Positions 19,562-29,264 of a DNA stretch of 64,000 nt are shown here, in pieces. Origin of the DNA: Rubellimicrobium sp. (GTDB lineage Bacteria; Pseudomonadota; Alphaproteobacteria; Rhodobacterales; Rhodobacteraceae); NCBI GenBank assembly GCA_020852925.1, contig JADYZU010000028.1, positions 86,274 to 150,273 of the forward strand. Direction: 5' to 3'. Below the pieces are notes generated by a model. That model was not told where the DNA came from and ran no database searches. It worked only from the letters and a program-made list of their open reading frames with translations. A program made the position numbers and the translations under genes. The stretch's first letter is position 1; each line of letters starts with the position of its first letter.

Positions 19562-20922
19562 GCGGGTCTCTCTCCGTCGCGGTCGACGAAGCGTAGCAGC
19601 AAAAGCCCCAGAAGGAAAAGCACGATCACCGGCGCCACTCCCAGTCGCACCGATCCGGTCGCCGCCGTGGCCAGCGTCACCAGCGCCGGCGCAAGAAAGG
19701 CCGTGGCCTTGCCGGTCAAGGCAAAGAGGCCGAAGGCCTCGGCCGGGCGGGCGGGATCGGCGTGGCGGATCATCATGGTCCGGCTGGCGGCATAGACCGA
19801 ACCGCCGGCCCCGCCGATGGCCGCGCCGCACAGGTAGAAGACGAGATCGGGAATGACCGATCCCTCGGCCAGCGGCAGGCCGAAGATCTGGTCGCGTGAC
19901 ATGCCGACGACCACCGCACTCACCACGATCAGCGCCCAGACCGAGGCCACGATCACCGGCTTTGGCCCGAATTTCGCGTCATGAAGGCCGCCGATCCAGG
20001 TCACGACCGCCGCCGTGATGGCGCCGACGATCCCGAAGATGCCGATCTGGATGATCGACCAGCCCAGCACAAGCGCGGCATAGACCCCGCCGATGGCATA
20101 GATGCCGTTCAGCGCATCGCGGTAGAGCATCGACGACACGAGGAACGCCCCGAGCGACCGGCGCTGCCGCAGCGAGGCGATGGTGGCCCACAACTCGTGC
20201 ACCACGCGCCCGATGGTCGGCGGAACGTCCGCGCGGGCGGCCGGTTCGCGCACCCAGAGGAAGAAGGGGATCATGAACACCGCACACCAGATCGCGGTAA
20301 AGGGCCCCACCGCGCGCGTTCCCTCGCGCAGCGCCGGGTCGAGGCCAAAGGCCGGTGCCTGCCCCAGAAGCGTCACCCCCGCGCTGTTCTCGGCCAGAAG
20401 CAGCAGCATCAGCGCCAGCGCGACGACGCCCCCCCAATAGCCGAACGCCGCCCCCGACCCCGAGATGCGCCCGACCGTGCGCTCGTCGCCAAGCGAGGGC
20501 AGGATCGCGTTCGAGACATTGATCCCCCCCTCGGCCGCGAAGAACCCGACCGAAAAGAGGACCAGCACAAGATAAAGCCCGGTCCCGTCCGGCAGCAGGA
20601 ACCACATCGACCAGGCGGCAAGGATGTAGATGGCGCCGAAGGCGGCGATCCACGGGATCTTGCGCCCCGAGGCATCGGCCCAGGCGCCGATGAAGGGCGC
20701 GGTGACGGCGATGACAAGGCCCGTGACGGTCTGGCCCAGGGTCCACAGGCTCTGGGCCCGGGCGTCGGCCAGATCAGGCGCCATCCCGCCTTGCATGAAA
20801 TGCCCGGACGCGACCGCGGCGAAATAGGGACCGAACACGAAGGTCAGCCCGAGGGTGAAATAGGGTTGCTGCGCCCAGTCGAAGAACATCCAGCCCCAGA
20901 TGCGGCGCCGTTCGCTGATCAT
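19558..20922 (-). CDS. MFS transporter (UMF1/Atg22-like)
   Basis: 454 aa, ~12 TM; GWMFFDWAQQPYFTLGLTFVFGPYF; ATGA overlap with mepA start. Confidence 0.88.
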   Translation of the reverse strand: MISERRRIWGWMFFDWAQQPYFTLGLTFVFGPYFAAVASGHFMQGGMAPDLADARAQSLWTLGQTVTGLVIAVTAPFIGAWADASGRKIPWIAAFGAIYILAAWSMWFLLPDGTGLYLVLVLFSVGFFAAEGGINVSNAILPSLGDERTVGRISGSGAAFGYWGGVVALALMLLLLAENSAGVTLLGQAPAFGLDPALREGTRAVGPFTAIWCAVFMIPFFLWVREPAARADVPPTIGRVVHELWATIASLRQRRSLGAFLVSSMLYRDALNGIYAIGGVYAALVLGWSIIQIGIFGIVGAITAAVVTWIGGLHDAKFGPKPVIVASVWALIVVSAVVVGMSRDQIFGLPLAEGSVIPDLVFYLCGAAIGGAGGSVYAASRTMMIRHADPARPAEAFGLFALTGKATAFLAPALVTLATAATGSVRLGVAPVIVLFLLGLLLLRFVDRDGERPA

Positions 20923-20996
20923 GCCCTGTCCCCCTTGGGCCTGCCCCCATGGGCCTGCCCCGCAGCAATGCCGAAAAGCGCCGGGGAGGCAAGCGT

Positions 20997-21539
20997 TCAG
21001 TCCGCGTCCCGCATCGGCGGCCAGGGCCGGGTGGCATCGGCCGCGACCCAGGCGGCAACCCAGTCCGGCATCGGCGGCGAGGCGGGATCCTGTCCCATCG
21101 CCGCGAGCACGCGGGCGGGCGGCAAGACTCCGTCAGGCCCGGTGATCGCCGCCCGCAACAGCGCATGCCCCGCGCATTCGCCATCGACCTTCCACAGCGA
21201 CTGGTCCGAATAGAGAAAGCGCCCGTCCCAGCACAGGCCGCGGCTGCGCATGGTCAGCCTCTCGAACACATGCACCCGGCGGCGCCAGCGCACCGAGGCC
21301 CCGGCAATCACCATCGCCCAGCCATTCGCGCGCAGCACCTTCATGAGCCCCATGCGCCGCGCCATCGGCAACCGCCCCAGATCATAGAGCGTGAGCGTGC
21401 GGCCGTTGTTCAGTTCGCGCCACATGTCGATATCGACCGGCCAGCACAGATGCCGGCTTTCGTGCGTATCGGTGACGGCCAGCGGCGCATCGTTGCGATG
21501 GCGCCAGAGTTGCCAGCCCAGACGAAGGAACGGATACAT
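20997..21539 (-). CDS. Acyl-CoA thioesterase-like (hotdog) family protein
   Basis: DTHESRHLCWPVDIDMWRELNNGRTLTLYDLGRLPMARRMGLMKVLRANGW...RRRVHVFERL; start at ATG 21539. Confidence 0.7.
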   Translation of the reverse strand: MYPFLRLGWQLWRHRNDAPLAVTDTHESRHLCWPVDIDMWRELNNGRTLTLYDLGRLPMARRMGLMKVLRANGWAMVIAGASVRWRRRVHVFERLTMRSRGLCWDGRFLYSDQSLWKVDGECAGHALLRAAITGPDGVLPPARVLAAMGQDPASPPMPDWVAAWVAADATRPWPPMRDAD

Positions 21540-21676
21540 GAAAGGCACCGCCGGGGTTCGTTGACCTGCGCAAGCCATTGCCCCGGCCCGCGCCCCGGTT
21601 CAACCCGTGACGCCGGGTCGCCGGGGGATTGTCCTTCGGCCCCCGGACCACTAGGTGAGGGCGCGATGCGGCAAGG

Positions 21677-21973
21677 ATGCACGACATGCTGACGATCCTC
21701 CAGACCCTCCTGATGGTGCTGTCCATCGCGCAATTCCTGGTGCTTGCGCATTTCATCATGTCGTGGCTGATCGGATTTCAGGTGCTGAACCTGCGCCAGC
21801 CTGTGGTGGCGCAGGTCTGGCAGGGCCTGAACCGGGTGCTCGAGCCGCTCTATGGCCCGATCCGCCGCATCCTGCCGGACATGGGCGGCATCGACCTGTC
21901 ACCCATCGTCGTGCTCATCGGGATCTATGCCCTCGAGCGGCTGATCACCAACAACATGCCGGCCTTCATCTAG
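21677..21973 (+). CDS. YggT family protein
   Basis: 98 aa, two hydrophobic segments; LNLRQPVVAQVWQGLNRVLEPLYGPIRRILPDMGGIDLSPIVV. Confidence 0.88.
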   Translation: MHDMLTILQTLLMVLSIAQFLVLAHFIMSWLIGFQVLNLRQPVVAQVWQGLNRVLEPLYGPIRRILPDMGGIDLSPIVVLIGIYALERLITNNMPAFI

Positions 21974-22734
21974 CCCCGGAGATCCCACAGCAGCCGCAGC
22001 GCAAGCAGCGTCGATGTGGTGACAAGCAGCGGCTTGATGATCCTGGCGCCTCGCCGCATCGCCAGCCGGGACCCGAATGCGGCCCCCGCGATCTGCGCCG
22101 CCCCCATGGCAAGGCCGGTCACCCACCAGGGCGAGGCTACAAGGGCAAAGGCCACGAGCCCGCCCACATTCGAGGCCAGGTTGAGAAGCTTCGTATGCGC
22201 GGTGGCCCGCAGGACGCCGTAACCCGCCAGCGTGACGAACCCCAGCATGTAGAACGACCCCGCCCCGGGACCGATCAGCCCGTCATAGAACCCCGCCGCA
22301 GACACCACGCCCAGCGTGAAAGCCCCGGGACCAAGGCGCGCGACCCGGTCGCGATCGTCAAGACCGGGCTTCAGCGCGAAAAAGAGCGCGATGCCGATGA
22401 GGACAACCGGCAGCGCCGCCCGGATCAGACCGACCGGCAGCGCACTGGTCAGGAACGCGCCCGCGACCGAGGCAGAAAAGGCCACAAGGGCCGCGCGCCA
22501 TTGCCGGCGCAGATCCACATGCCCGGCGCGGGCATAGCTGGCGGCAGCCGCCCCGGCGCCGAACAGGCCCTGAAGCTTGTTCGTGGCCAGCGCCGTGACG
22601 GGATTGGCCCCCGCCAGCAGCAGCACCGGCACGGTGATGAGCCCGCCCCCCCCGGCGATGGAATCGACAAAGCCCGCCACAAAGGCCGCGATCACCAGAA
22701 GGGCCAGGATCTCGATCGCCACCTCGAACGCCAT
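21970..22734 (-). CDS. Sulfite exporter TauE/SafE (TSUP) family protein
   Basis: FVDSIAGGGGLITVPVLLLAGANPVTALATNKLQGLFG; start ATG 22734. Confidence 0.9.
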   Translation of the reverse strand: MAFEVAIEILALLVIAAFVAGFVDSIAGGGGLITVPVLLLAGANPVTALATNKLQGLFGAGAAAASYARAGHVDLRRQWRAALVAFSASVAGAFLTSALPVGLIRAALPVVLIGIALFFALKPGLDDRDRVARLGPGAFTLGVVSAAGFYDGLIGPGAGSFYMLGFVTLAGYGVLRATAHTKLLNLASNVGGLVAFALVASPWWVTGLAMGAAQIAGAAFGSRLAMRRGARIIKPLLVTTSTLLALRLLWDLRG

Positions 22735-22750
22735 GCCCGCCTCCGGCCCG

Positions 22751-23617
22751 TCAGGAAATGAAATCCGCCCGGGCGTAGCCCTGAAGGAAGAGCAGCGCCG
22801 ACAGATCGGCATGGTTGACCCGCACGCGCACCCGTTCCTGCAAGGCGGGCTTGCCATGAAGCGCAACCCCTGTGCCGGCGGCCAGCAGCATCGGCAGGTC
22901 GTTCATCCCGTCACCGACGGCCAGCGCCTCGGCAAGGGCGATGCCCTCGCGGGCGGCGATCTCGGCCAACGCGTCGCGCTTCGCTTCGCGCCCGAGGATC
23001 GGCTCGGCCACTTCGCCGGTCAGGCGCCCGCCCTCGGCAAGCAGGACGTTGGCCCGCGTCTCGTGAAAGCCGAGTCTGGCGCCGATCGGGCCGGCAAAGG
23101 CGGTGAACCCGCCCGAGACCAGGGCACAATGCGCCCCGTTCGCCTTCATCGTCGCCACAAGTTCGCGCCCGCCGGGCATGAGCGTGATACGGGTCGCAAG
23201 AACCCTGTCGATGACCCCGGCCTCAAGTCCGCGCAACAGCGCCACCCGTTCGCGAAGCGCGCCCTCGAAGCCGATCTCGCCGTTCATCGCCCGGGCGGTG
23301 ATCGCCGCCACATGGGCACCCACGCCGGCCTCGTCGGCCAGTTCGTCGATGCACTCCTGCGCGATCATGGTCGAATCCATGTCGGCGATGAGCAACCTTT
23401 TCCGGCGGCCGGCGGCAGGTTGCACGATCAGGTCGATGCCCTGATCCTGAAGTTCCTGCCAGCGTTGACCGGCATCGCCGGGAAGGACCGGCAGGTCGAA
23501 TTCCGCCGCCTCTCTGGGCGAGAGCCAGCGCGCGTCGCCGCCTTGCCAATGCGCGCGCAGGCCCTCGAGCGTGGTCGGGTCAAGGGCCCCGGGGCTGACA
23601 AGCGAGGCGATGAACAT
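22751..23617 (-). CDS. serB: Phosphoserine phosphatase
   Basis: LLIADMDSTMIAQECIDELAD; LVSGGFTAFAGPI; VGDGMNDLPML. Confidence 0.95.
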   Translation of the reverse strand: MFIASLVSPGALDPTTLEGLRAHWQGGDARWLSPREAAEFDLPVLPGDAGQRWQELQDQGIDLIVQPAAGRRKRLLIADMDSTMIAQECIDELADEAGVGAHVAAITARAMNGEIGFEGALRERVALLRGLEAGVIDRVLATRITLMPGGRELVATMKANGAHCALVSGGFTAFAGPIGARLGFHETRANVLLAEGGRLTGEVAEPILGREAKRDALAEIAAREGIALAEALAVGDGMNDLPMLLAAGTGVALHGKPALQERVRVRVNHADLSALLFLQGYARADFIS

Positions 23618-23704
23618 GGTGAACTCCGGGCCAGGGCTTCGGGCGAGGCATGCGCCAGTTGCCCCCCGGGGACAAGGCGTTCCGGTGTCACCGCATGACA
23701 GAAT

Positions 23705-23752
23705 GCGTTTTTCTCGAAAAACGCGATTCCCGTGCTTTTCGCGAAAAGCACG
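23705..23752. repeat. Two tandem intergenic palindromes (repeat-family locus A)
   Basis: GCGTTTTTCTCGAAAAACGC (23705-23724) and perfect CGTGCTTTTCGCGAAAAGCACG (23731-23752), followed by CGACCGGCCG...GGGGCGGGAC. Confidence 0.8.
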
Positions 23753-23794
23753 AAGCGACCGGCCGATTCCGGGGCGGGACGATTTGCCGCTTGT

Positions 23795-23870
23795 GCAGCA
23801 TCCGGCGCTGCCTTAGCACTGACGGCGGGACACGCCCCCCCAACGGGGCGCGATTATCTGGAAGGGTAGC
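23795..23870 (+). ncRNA. Candidate serC leader RNA motif upstream of serC-serA
   Basis: Directly upstream of serC, with hairpin CGCCCC-CCAAC-GGGGCG (23833-23849) close to the GGAAGGG RBS; matches the described context of the alphaproteobacterial serC motif. Confidence 0.55.
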
Positions 23871-25022
23871 ATGACCACGACCCCAAGACCGGCCGCGCGG
23901 CCGGACAACCCGCGCTTCTCGTCCGGCCCCTGTGCCAAGATCCCCGGATTCACCCTCGACATGCTTGCCGGTGCGCCCCTTGGCCGGTCGCATCGTTCAG
24001 CCCTGGGCAAAGGCAGGCTGCGCGAGGCCATCGACCTGACCCGCGACGTGCTGCGTGTGCCGCCCGAATGGCGCATCGGCATCGTTCCCGCCTCGGACAC
24101 CGGCGCGGTCGAGATGGCGCTCTGGTCGCTTCTGGGCGCGCGCGGGGTCGAGATGCTCGCGTGGGAGAGTTTCGGCGAAGGCTGGATCACGGATGTGGTG
24201 AAGCAGCTTGGCCTCGATCCGCTCGTCCGTCGCGCCGAATACGGGCATCTGCCCGATCTGGCCGCGGTCGATTTCGGCAATGACGTGGTCTTCACCTGGA
24301 ACGGCACCACCTCGGGCGTGCGGGTGCCCGACGGCGACTGGATCGCCGCCGATCGCGAGGGGCTGACCATCTGCGATGCCACCTCGGCCGCCTTTGCGAT
24401 GGACCTGCCCTGGGACCGGCTCGATGTCACGACCTTCTCCTGGCAGAAGGCGCTGGGCGGCGAGGGGGCGCATGGCGTCATCATCCTCTCGCCCCGTGCC
24501 GTTCGGCGCCTCGAGAGTTACCGGCCCGCCTGGCCCCTGCCCAAGATCTTCCGCCTGACCAAGGGGGGCAAGCTGATCGAGGGAATCTTCGAGGGCGAGA
24601 CGATCAACACGCCCTCGATGCTCTGTGTCGAGGATTACCTCGTCGCGCTGAAATGGGCGCAGGGGATCGGCGGCCTGCCCGCGCTGATCGCGCGCAGCGA
24701 GGCGAATGCGAAGGTCATCGCCGATTTCGTCGCCGCGCGCGACTGGATCGCGAATCTGGCCGCGGATCCGGCCACCGCCTCCTGCACTTCGGTCTGCCTG
24801 CGCTTTGCCGATCCACGGATCGGCGACGGGGCGGCCTTTGCCAAAGCGGTGGCCAGGCGGCTCGAGGCCGAGGGCGTGGCCCTTGACATCGGCGCCTACC
24901 GCGACGCGCCGCCGGGGCTGCGCATCTGGTGCGGCTCGACCGTCGAGACCGCGGATGTCGCCGCCCTCATGCCGTGGATCGACTGGGCCTTTGCCACGGA
25001 AATCGCGGCGCTCCGGGCCTGA
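23871..25022 (+). CDS. serC: Phosphoserine aminotransferase
   Basis: [46 protein letters not shown]. Confidence 0.95.
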   Translation: MTTTPRPAARPDNPRFSSGPCAKIPGFTLDMLAGAPLGRSHRSALGKGRLREAIDLTRDVLRVPPEWRIGIVPASDTGAVEMALWSLLGARGVEMLAWESFGEGWITDVVKQLGLDPLVRRAEYGHLPDLAAVDFGNDVVFTWNGTTSGVRVPDGDWIAADREGLTICDATSAAFAMDLPWDRLDVTTFSWQKALGGEGAHGVIILSPRAVRRLESYRPAWPLPKIFRLTKGGKLIEGIFEGETINTPSMLCVEDYLVALKWAQGIGGLPALIARSEANAKVIADFVAARDWIANLAADPATASCTSVCLRFADPRIGDGAAFAKAVARRLEAEGVALDIGAYRDAPPGLRIWCGSTVETADVAALMPWIDWAFATEIAALRA

Positions 25023-25087
25023 CCTCCTGACTTGCCGGCGCCCCGCGGCAGGGGCGCCCCCACCGCATCCCATCGAAGGACAGACAG

Positions 25088-26683
25088 ATGGCCCCCAGGG
25101 TTCTCATCTCGGACGAATTGTCGGACGCCGCCGTGCAGATCTTTCGCGACCGCGGCATCGAAGTCGATTTCCAGCCCGCTCTCGGCAAGGACAAGGAGGC
25201 CCTTCTCGAGGTGATCGGCCGCTATGACGGCCTCGCCATCCGCTCGGCCACGAAGGTGAGCGAGAAGGTGATCGCCGCCGCCGGCAGGCTGCGCGTGATC
25301 GGTCGCGCGGGGATCGGGGTCGACAATGTCGACATCCCGGCCGCGTCGAAGAAGGGCATCATCGTGATGAACACGCCCTTCGGCAATTCGATCACCACCG
25401 CCGAACATGCGATCGCGATGATGATGGCGGTGGCCCGCCAGATCCCCGAGGCGAACGCCTCGACCCAGGCCGGCAAATGGGAAAAATCGCGCTTCATGGG
25501 CGTGGAACTGACCGGCAAGACCCTGGGCGTGATCGGCGCGGGCAATATCGGCTCGATCGTCATCGACCGCGGGCACGGGCTGCGGATGAAGGTGATCGCC
25601 TATGATCCCTTCCTCGGGCAGGAGCGGGCGGACGATCTGAAGGTCGAGAAGGTGGACCTTGACGATCTGCTGGCCCGCGCCGATTTCATCACCCTGCATG
25701 TGCCGCTGACCGAGGCCACCCGCAACATCCTCAGCCGCGAGCGCCTGTCGCAGACCAAGCCGGGCGTGCGCATCGTCAACTGCGCCCGTGGCGGCCTGAT
25801 CGACGAGGCGGCGCTGGCCGACCTGCTGAAATCGGGCCATGTCGCCGGGGCCGCGCTTGATGTGTTCGCGGTCGAGCCGGCAAGGGAAAACGTCCTGTTC
25901 GGCCTGCCCGACGTGGTCTGCACCCCGCATCTGGGCGCGGCCACCACCGAAGCGCAGGAGAATGTGGCCCTGCAGGTGGCCGAGCAGATGTCGGACTATC
26001 TGCTGAGCGGGGCGGTGACGAATGCGCTCAACATGCCTTCGGTCACGGCGGACGAGGCGCGGGTGATGGGGCCGTGGATCCGGCTGGCGGGGCATCTGGG
26101 CAATTTCGTCGGACAGATGACGGATGAGCCGATCAGCGCGGTCAATGTCCTGTTTGACGGGGTGGTGAGCACGATGAACCTGCGCGCCCTTGAATGCGCG
26201 GTGGTGGCGGGGATCATGCGCCGCGCGAATCCGGACGTGAACCTTGTTTCGGCGCCGGTGATCGCCCGCGAACGCGGGATGCAGATTTCCGTCACGCGGC
26301 AGGAACAATCCGGCATGTTCGAGGGGTTCATCAAGGTCACGGTGGTGACGAACCAGCGCGAACGCTCGGTGGCGGGGACCGTGTTCTCGGACGGCAAGCC
26401 GCGGTTCATCCAGATCAAGGGGATCAATGTCGATGCCGAGGTGGGCGCCCACATGATCTATACCACCAACGACGATTCGCCCGGCGTCATCGGCGCGCTG
26501 GGTCAGACCATGGGCGAGAACGGGGTGAACATCGCCAACTTCACCCTTGGCCGTTCTGCCCGCGGCGGCGAGGCGATCGCCATTCTCCACATCGACGATC
26601 CCGTGCCCGACGCGGTGCTGGCGCGTCTGCGCGCCACCGGCAGGTTCCATCAGGTGACCGCCCTGAGTTTCGACGTGGGGTGA
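25088..26683 (+). CDS. serA: D-3-phosphoglycerate dehydrogenase
   Basis: 531 aa; GRAGIGVDNVDIPAAS, GVIGAGNIGSIV, C-terminal ACT domain (DDSPGVIGALGQTMGENGVNIANFTLGR). Confidence 0.96.
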   Translation: MAPRVLISDELSDAAVQIFRDRGIEVDFQPALGKDKEALLEVIGRYDGLAIRSATKVSEKVIAAAGRLRVIGRAGIGVDNVDIPAASKKGIIVMNTPFGNSITTAEHAIAMMMAVARQIPEANASTQAGKWEKSRFMGVELTGKTLGVIGAGNIGSIVIDRGHGLRMKVIAYDPFLGQERADDLKVEKVDLDDLLARADFITLHVPLTEATRNILSRERLSQTKPGVRIVNCARGGLIDEAALADLLKSGHVAGAALDVFAVEPARENVLFGLPDVVCTPHLGAATTEAQENVALQVAEQMSDYLLSGAVTNALNMPSVTADEARVMGPWIRLAGHLGNFVGQMTDEPISAVNVLFDGVVSTMNLRALECAVVAGIMRRANPDVNLVSAPVIARERGMQISVTRQEQSGMFEGFIKVTVVTNQRERSVAGTVFSDGKPRFIQIKGINVDAEVGAHMIYTTNDDSPGVIGALGQTMGENGVNIANFTLGRSARGGEAIAILHIDDPVPDAVLARLRATGRFHQVTALSFDVG

Positions 26684-26692
26684 GGGCCGGCC

Positions 26693-26720
26693 GGCAGGGG
26701 CGCGGGGCCGCGCCCTTGCC
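26693..26720 (+). terminator. Terminator-like hairpin after serA
   Basis: GGCAGGGGCGCGG-GG-CCGCGCCCTTGCC, containing perfect GGGCGCGG/CCGCGCCC arms. Confidence 0.6.
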
Positions 26721-26777
26721 GCTGGCGGGCCGAAGGCGCGATGCTTCGGGCGGAAACCGCAGGAATGGGGGCTGATC

Positions 26778-27365
26778 ATGGACCGTGGCGGCGCAAGCGT
26801 GGACGAATTTCTGGCCGGGATCACCCGCTGGCGCGAGGAGGCGGCCGCGCTTTGTGCGCTGCTCGAGGACGAGGGCCTTGCGGGCACGATCAAATGGGGG
26901 GCGCCCTGCTATGTCACCACGGGCGGCAATGTCGCGCTCATCCAGCGGATGAAGGACTATTGCGCGCTGGCCTTCGTGCGGGGGGCGCTGCTTGACGATC
27001 CGGCGGGGGTTCTGACCCGGCCCGGCACCCACAGGTCGCTGCGCCAGATCCGCCTGCGCTCTCTCTCCGAGATCGAGGCGATGGCGCCGGTGATCCGCGA
27101 CCATATCCGCCGCGCCATCGCCCTGACGCAGGAGGGGCGGCGCATCGCGCCCGTCACGGAGGGCGACATCCCCATGCCCGACGAACTGAACGAGGCGCTG
27201 GCCGCCGATCCCGATCTGGCCGGGGCCTTTGATGCGCTCACGCCGGGGCGGCGGCGGTCATGGATGTTCCATATCGGCGCGGCCCGGCAAAGCGCGACCC
27301 GCGATGCACGGATCGCGCGCGGCCGCGACCTTCTGCTGTCCGGCCGCGGGCCTGACGGGCGATAG
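26778..27365 (+). CDS. YdeI/OmpD-associated (DUF1801-type) family protein
   Basis: GTIKWGAPCYVTTGGNVALIQRMKDYCALAFVRGALL... and C-terminal GRRRSWMFHIGAARQSATRDARIARGRDLLLSGRG. Confidence 0.8.
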   Translation: MDRGGASVDEFLAGITRWREEAAALCALLEDEGLAGTIKWGAPCYVTTGGNVALIQRMKDYCALAFVRGALLDDPAGVLTRPGTHRSLRQIRLRSLSEIEAMAPVIRDHIRRAIALTQEGRRIAPVTEGDIPMPDELNEALAADPDLAGAFDALTPGRRRSWMFHIGAARQSATRDARIARGRDLLLSGRGPDGR

Positions 27366-27382
27366 TCGCGCCGGGGCGGCGC

Positions 27383-27952
27383 TCAGTCCTTGGCGCGCTC
27401 GACGTAGGAATCGTCGTCGGTGTTGATGACGATGCGGGTGCCCGGCCCGATATGCGGCGGCACCATGACGCGCAGCCCGTTCGAGGTCATCGCCGGCTTG
27501 TAGGACGAGGACGCGGTCTGGCCCTTCACCACGGGTTCGGTCTCGGTGATCTCGACGGTGATCTTCTGCGGCACCTCGATGGCGATGGGTGCGCCCTCGA
27601 AGGTCTTGAGCCAGCAGCGCATCCCTTCCTGGAGATACACCTTGTTGTCGCCCATGATGTCGGGGGTGACGACCAGTTGCTCGTAGGTTTCGGGCTCCAT
27701 GAAGTGGAAGCCTTCGCCGTCCTCGTAGAGGAAATCGTAGGCGCGTTCGTCCACCGTGGCCTTTTCCACCTGATCGGTGGTCTTCCAGCGTTCCGAGACC
27801 TTGGTCCCGTCCGAGATGCGGCGCATGTCGACGCTGGTCGTCGGCGTGCCCTTGCCGGGGTGGAAGTTGGTGGCGGACAGCACGACGTACAGCCGGCCGT
27901 CCATATCGACGACGTTCCCCTTGCGGAGCGAAGAGGCAATGACCTTGACCAC
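27383..27952 (-). CDS. efp: Elongation factor P
   Basis: 189 aa; [67 protein letters not shown]; Lys34 present. Confidence 0.97.
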   Translation of the reverse strand: MVKVIASSLRKGNVVDMDGRLYVVLSATNFHPGKGTPTTSVDMRRISDGTKVSERWKTTDQVEKATVDERAYDFLYEDGEGFHFMEPETYEQLVVTPDIMGDNKVYLQEGMRCWLKTFEGAPIAIEVPQKITVEITETEPVVKGQTASSSYKPAMTSNGLRVMVPPHIGPGTRIVINTDDDSYVERAKD

Positions 27953-28050
27953 GGGACGATCCCTTGCGAATGGACAGCGGGCATGGGTCGCCCGCGCGAC
28001 GGGCAGCCCCTAGCGCATTTGCGCCGCCCACACCAGCCCCGAGGTGATCC

Positions 28051-29094
28051 TTGACCGACTCCAGATGGTGGAATCCCGACCGCCACGCCGACCGCCGGCC
28101 GCTGCTGCTGACGCGCAACCGCATCCAGTCGGACATCCGTTCCTGGCTGATGGCCGAGGGCTTCACCGAGGTGGATCCGGCCGCCCTTGCCGTCAGTCCC
28201 GGGAATGAGGCGCATCTGCACGCCTTTGCCACCACGCTTCTGCGCGGCGATGGCGATGGCAAGGGGGTCACGCGCTATCTGCATACCTCGCCCGAATTCG
28301 CGATGAAGAAGCTGATCGCCGCGGGCGAGCGGCGCATCGCCGCCTTTACCCATGTCTGGCGCAACCGCGAGGGCGGGCCGCGCCACGCGGCCGAGTTCAC
28401 CATGCTTGAATGGTATCGCTGCGGCGACGACTAGACCCGCCTCATGGCGGACGCGGCCGCGATGGCCGCGATGGCCGCGCGCGCGGCCGGGGCCATGGTG
28501 CTGCGCCACGGCGCCGCCACCTGCGACCCGTTCGCGCCGTTCGAACGTCTTGCCGTGGCCGATGCCTTTGCCCGGTTCGCCGGGATCGACCTGCCGGCAA
28601 CGCTGTCCCCCGACGGCACGCCCGACGCCGCCCGCCTGCGCCGGGCGATGGAGGGCGCGGGCCTGCGTCCGGGCGCGGATGACACCTGGTCCGACATGTT
28701 CAGCCATGTCCTTGTCGCCCGGATCGAGGCGCATCTGGGCCATGGGCGCCTGACCGTCCTTGACCGCTATCCCGCGGCCGAGGCGGCGCTGGCGCGGCGC
28801 TGCCCGGACGATGCGCGGTTCTCGGAACGGTTCGAGATCTATGCCTGCGGGGTGGAACTTGCCAACGGGTTCGGAGAGTTGACCGACCCGGTGGAACAGC
28901 GCGCGCGCTTTGCCGCCGAGATGGACGAAAAGGCGCGGGTCTACGGCGAACGCTATCCGCTGGACGAAGAACTTCTGGCGGCGCTGCCGCTCATGCCGCC
29001 CACGGCGGGGATCGCGCTGGGGTTCGACCGTCTGGTGATGCTGGCCACCGGGGCGCCGCGCGTGGCAGATGTCCAGTGGACTCCTGCCGGTTGA
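28051..29094 (+). pseudogene. epmA: EF-P--(R)-beta-lysine ligase (EpmA/GenX) interrupted by in-frame TAG at 28432-28434
   Basis: Same frame before and after the stop: ...TPEFAMKK-type LHTSPEFAMKKLIAAGERRIAAFTHVWRNREGGPRHAAEFTMLEWYRCGDD*TRLMADAAAM...IYACGVELANGFGELTDPVEQRARF...PPTAGIALGFDRLVML. Confidence 0.85.
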
Positions 29095-29264
29095 AACCGG
29101 CGATCCGCCCCCCCTTTTCGCGCGGCCTGCCTTCCTGTATAGCCCCGGCCCATCTGCGACGTGACGCCCTGACCCCGGCGGACGCGAAGGATAGGGGTCG
29201 GCGGCAATGGGGCCGCCATATGACAGGGCACCCGGAGGGCCGGGAACGCCCGTGAGGATATCGC

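Noticed and set aside
17645-19795. 716-aa plus-strand ORF
   Set aside because: Shadow ORF of the phytase-like and mepA genes.
28432-28434. TAG as pyrrolysine or programmed recoding site
   Set aside because: No supporting stem-loop or Pyl machinery visible, and the residue aligns with an ordinary Tyr position. Mutation, sequencing error or plain readthrough is simpler.
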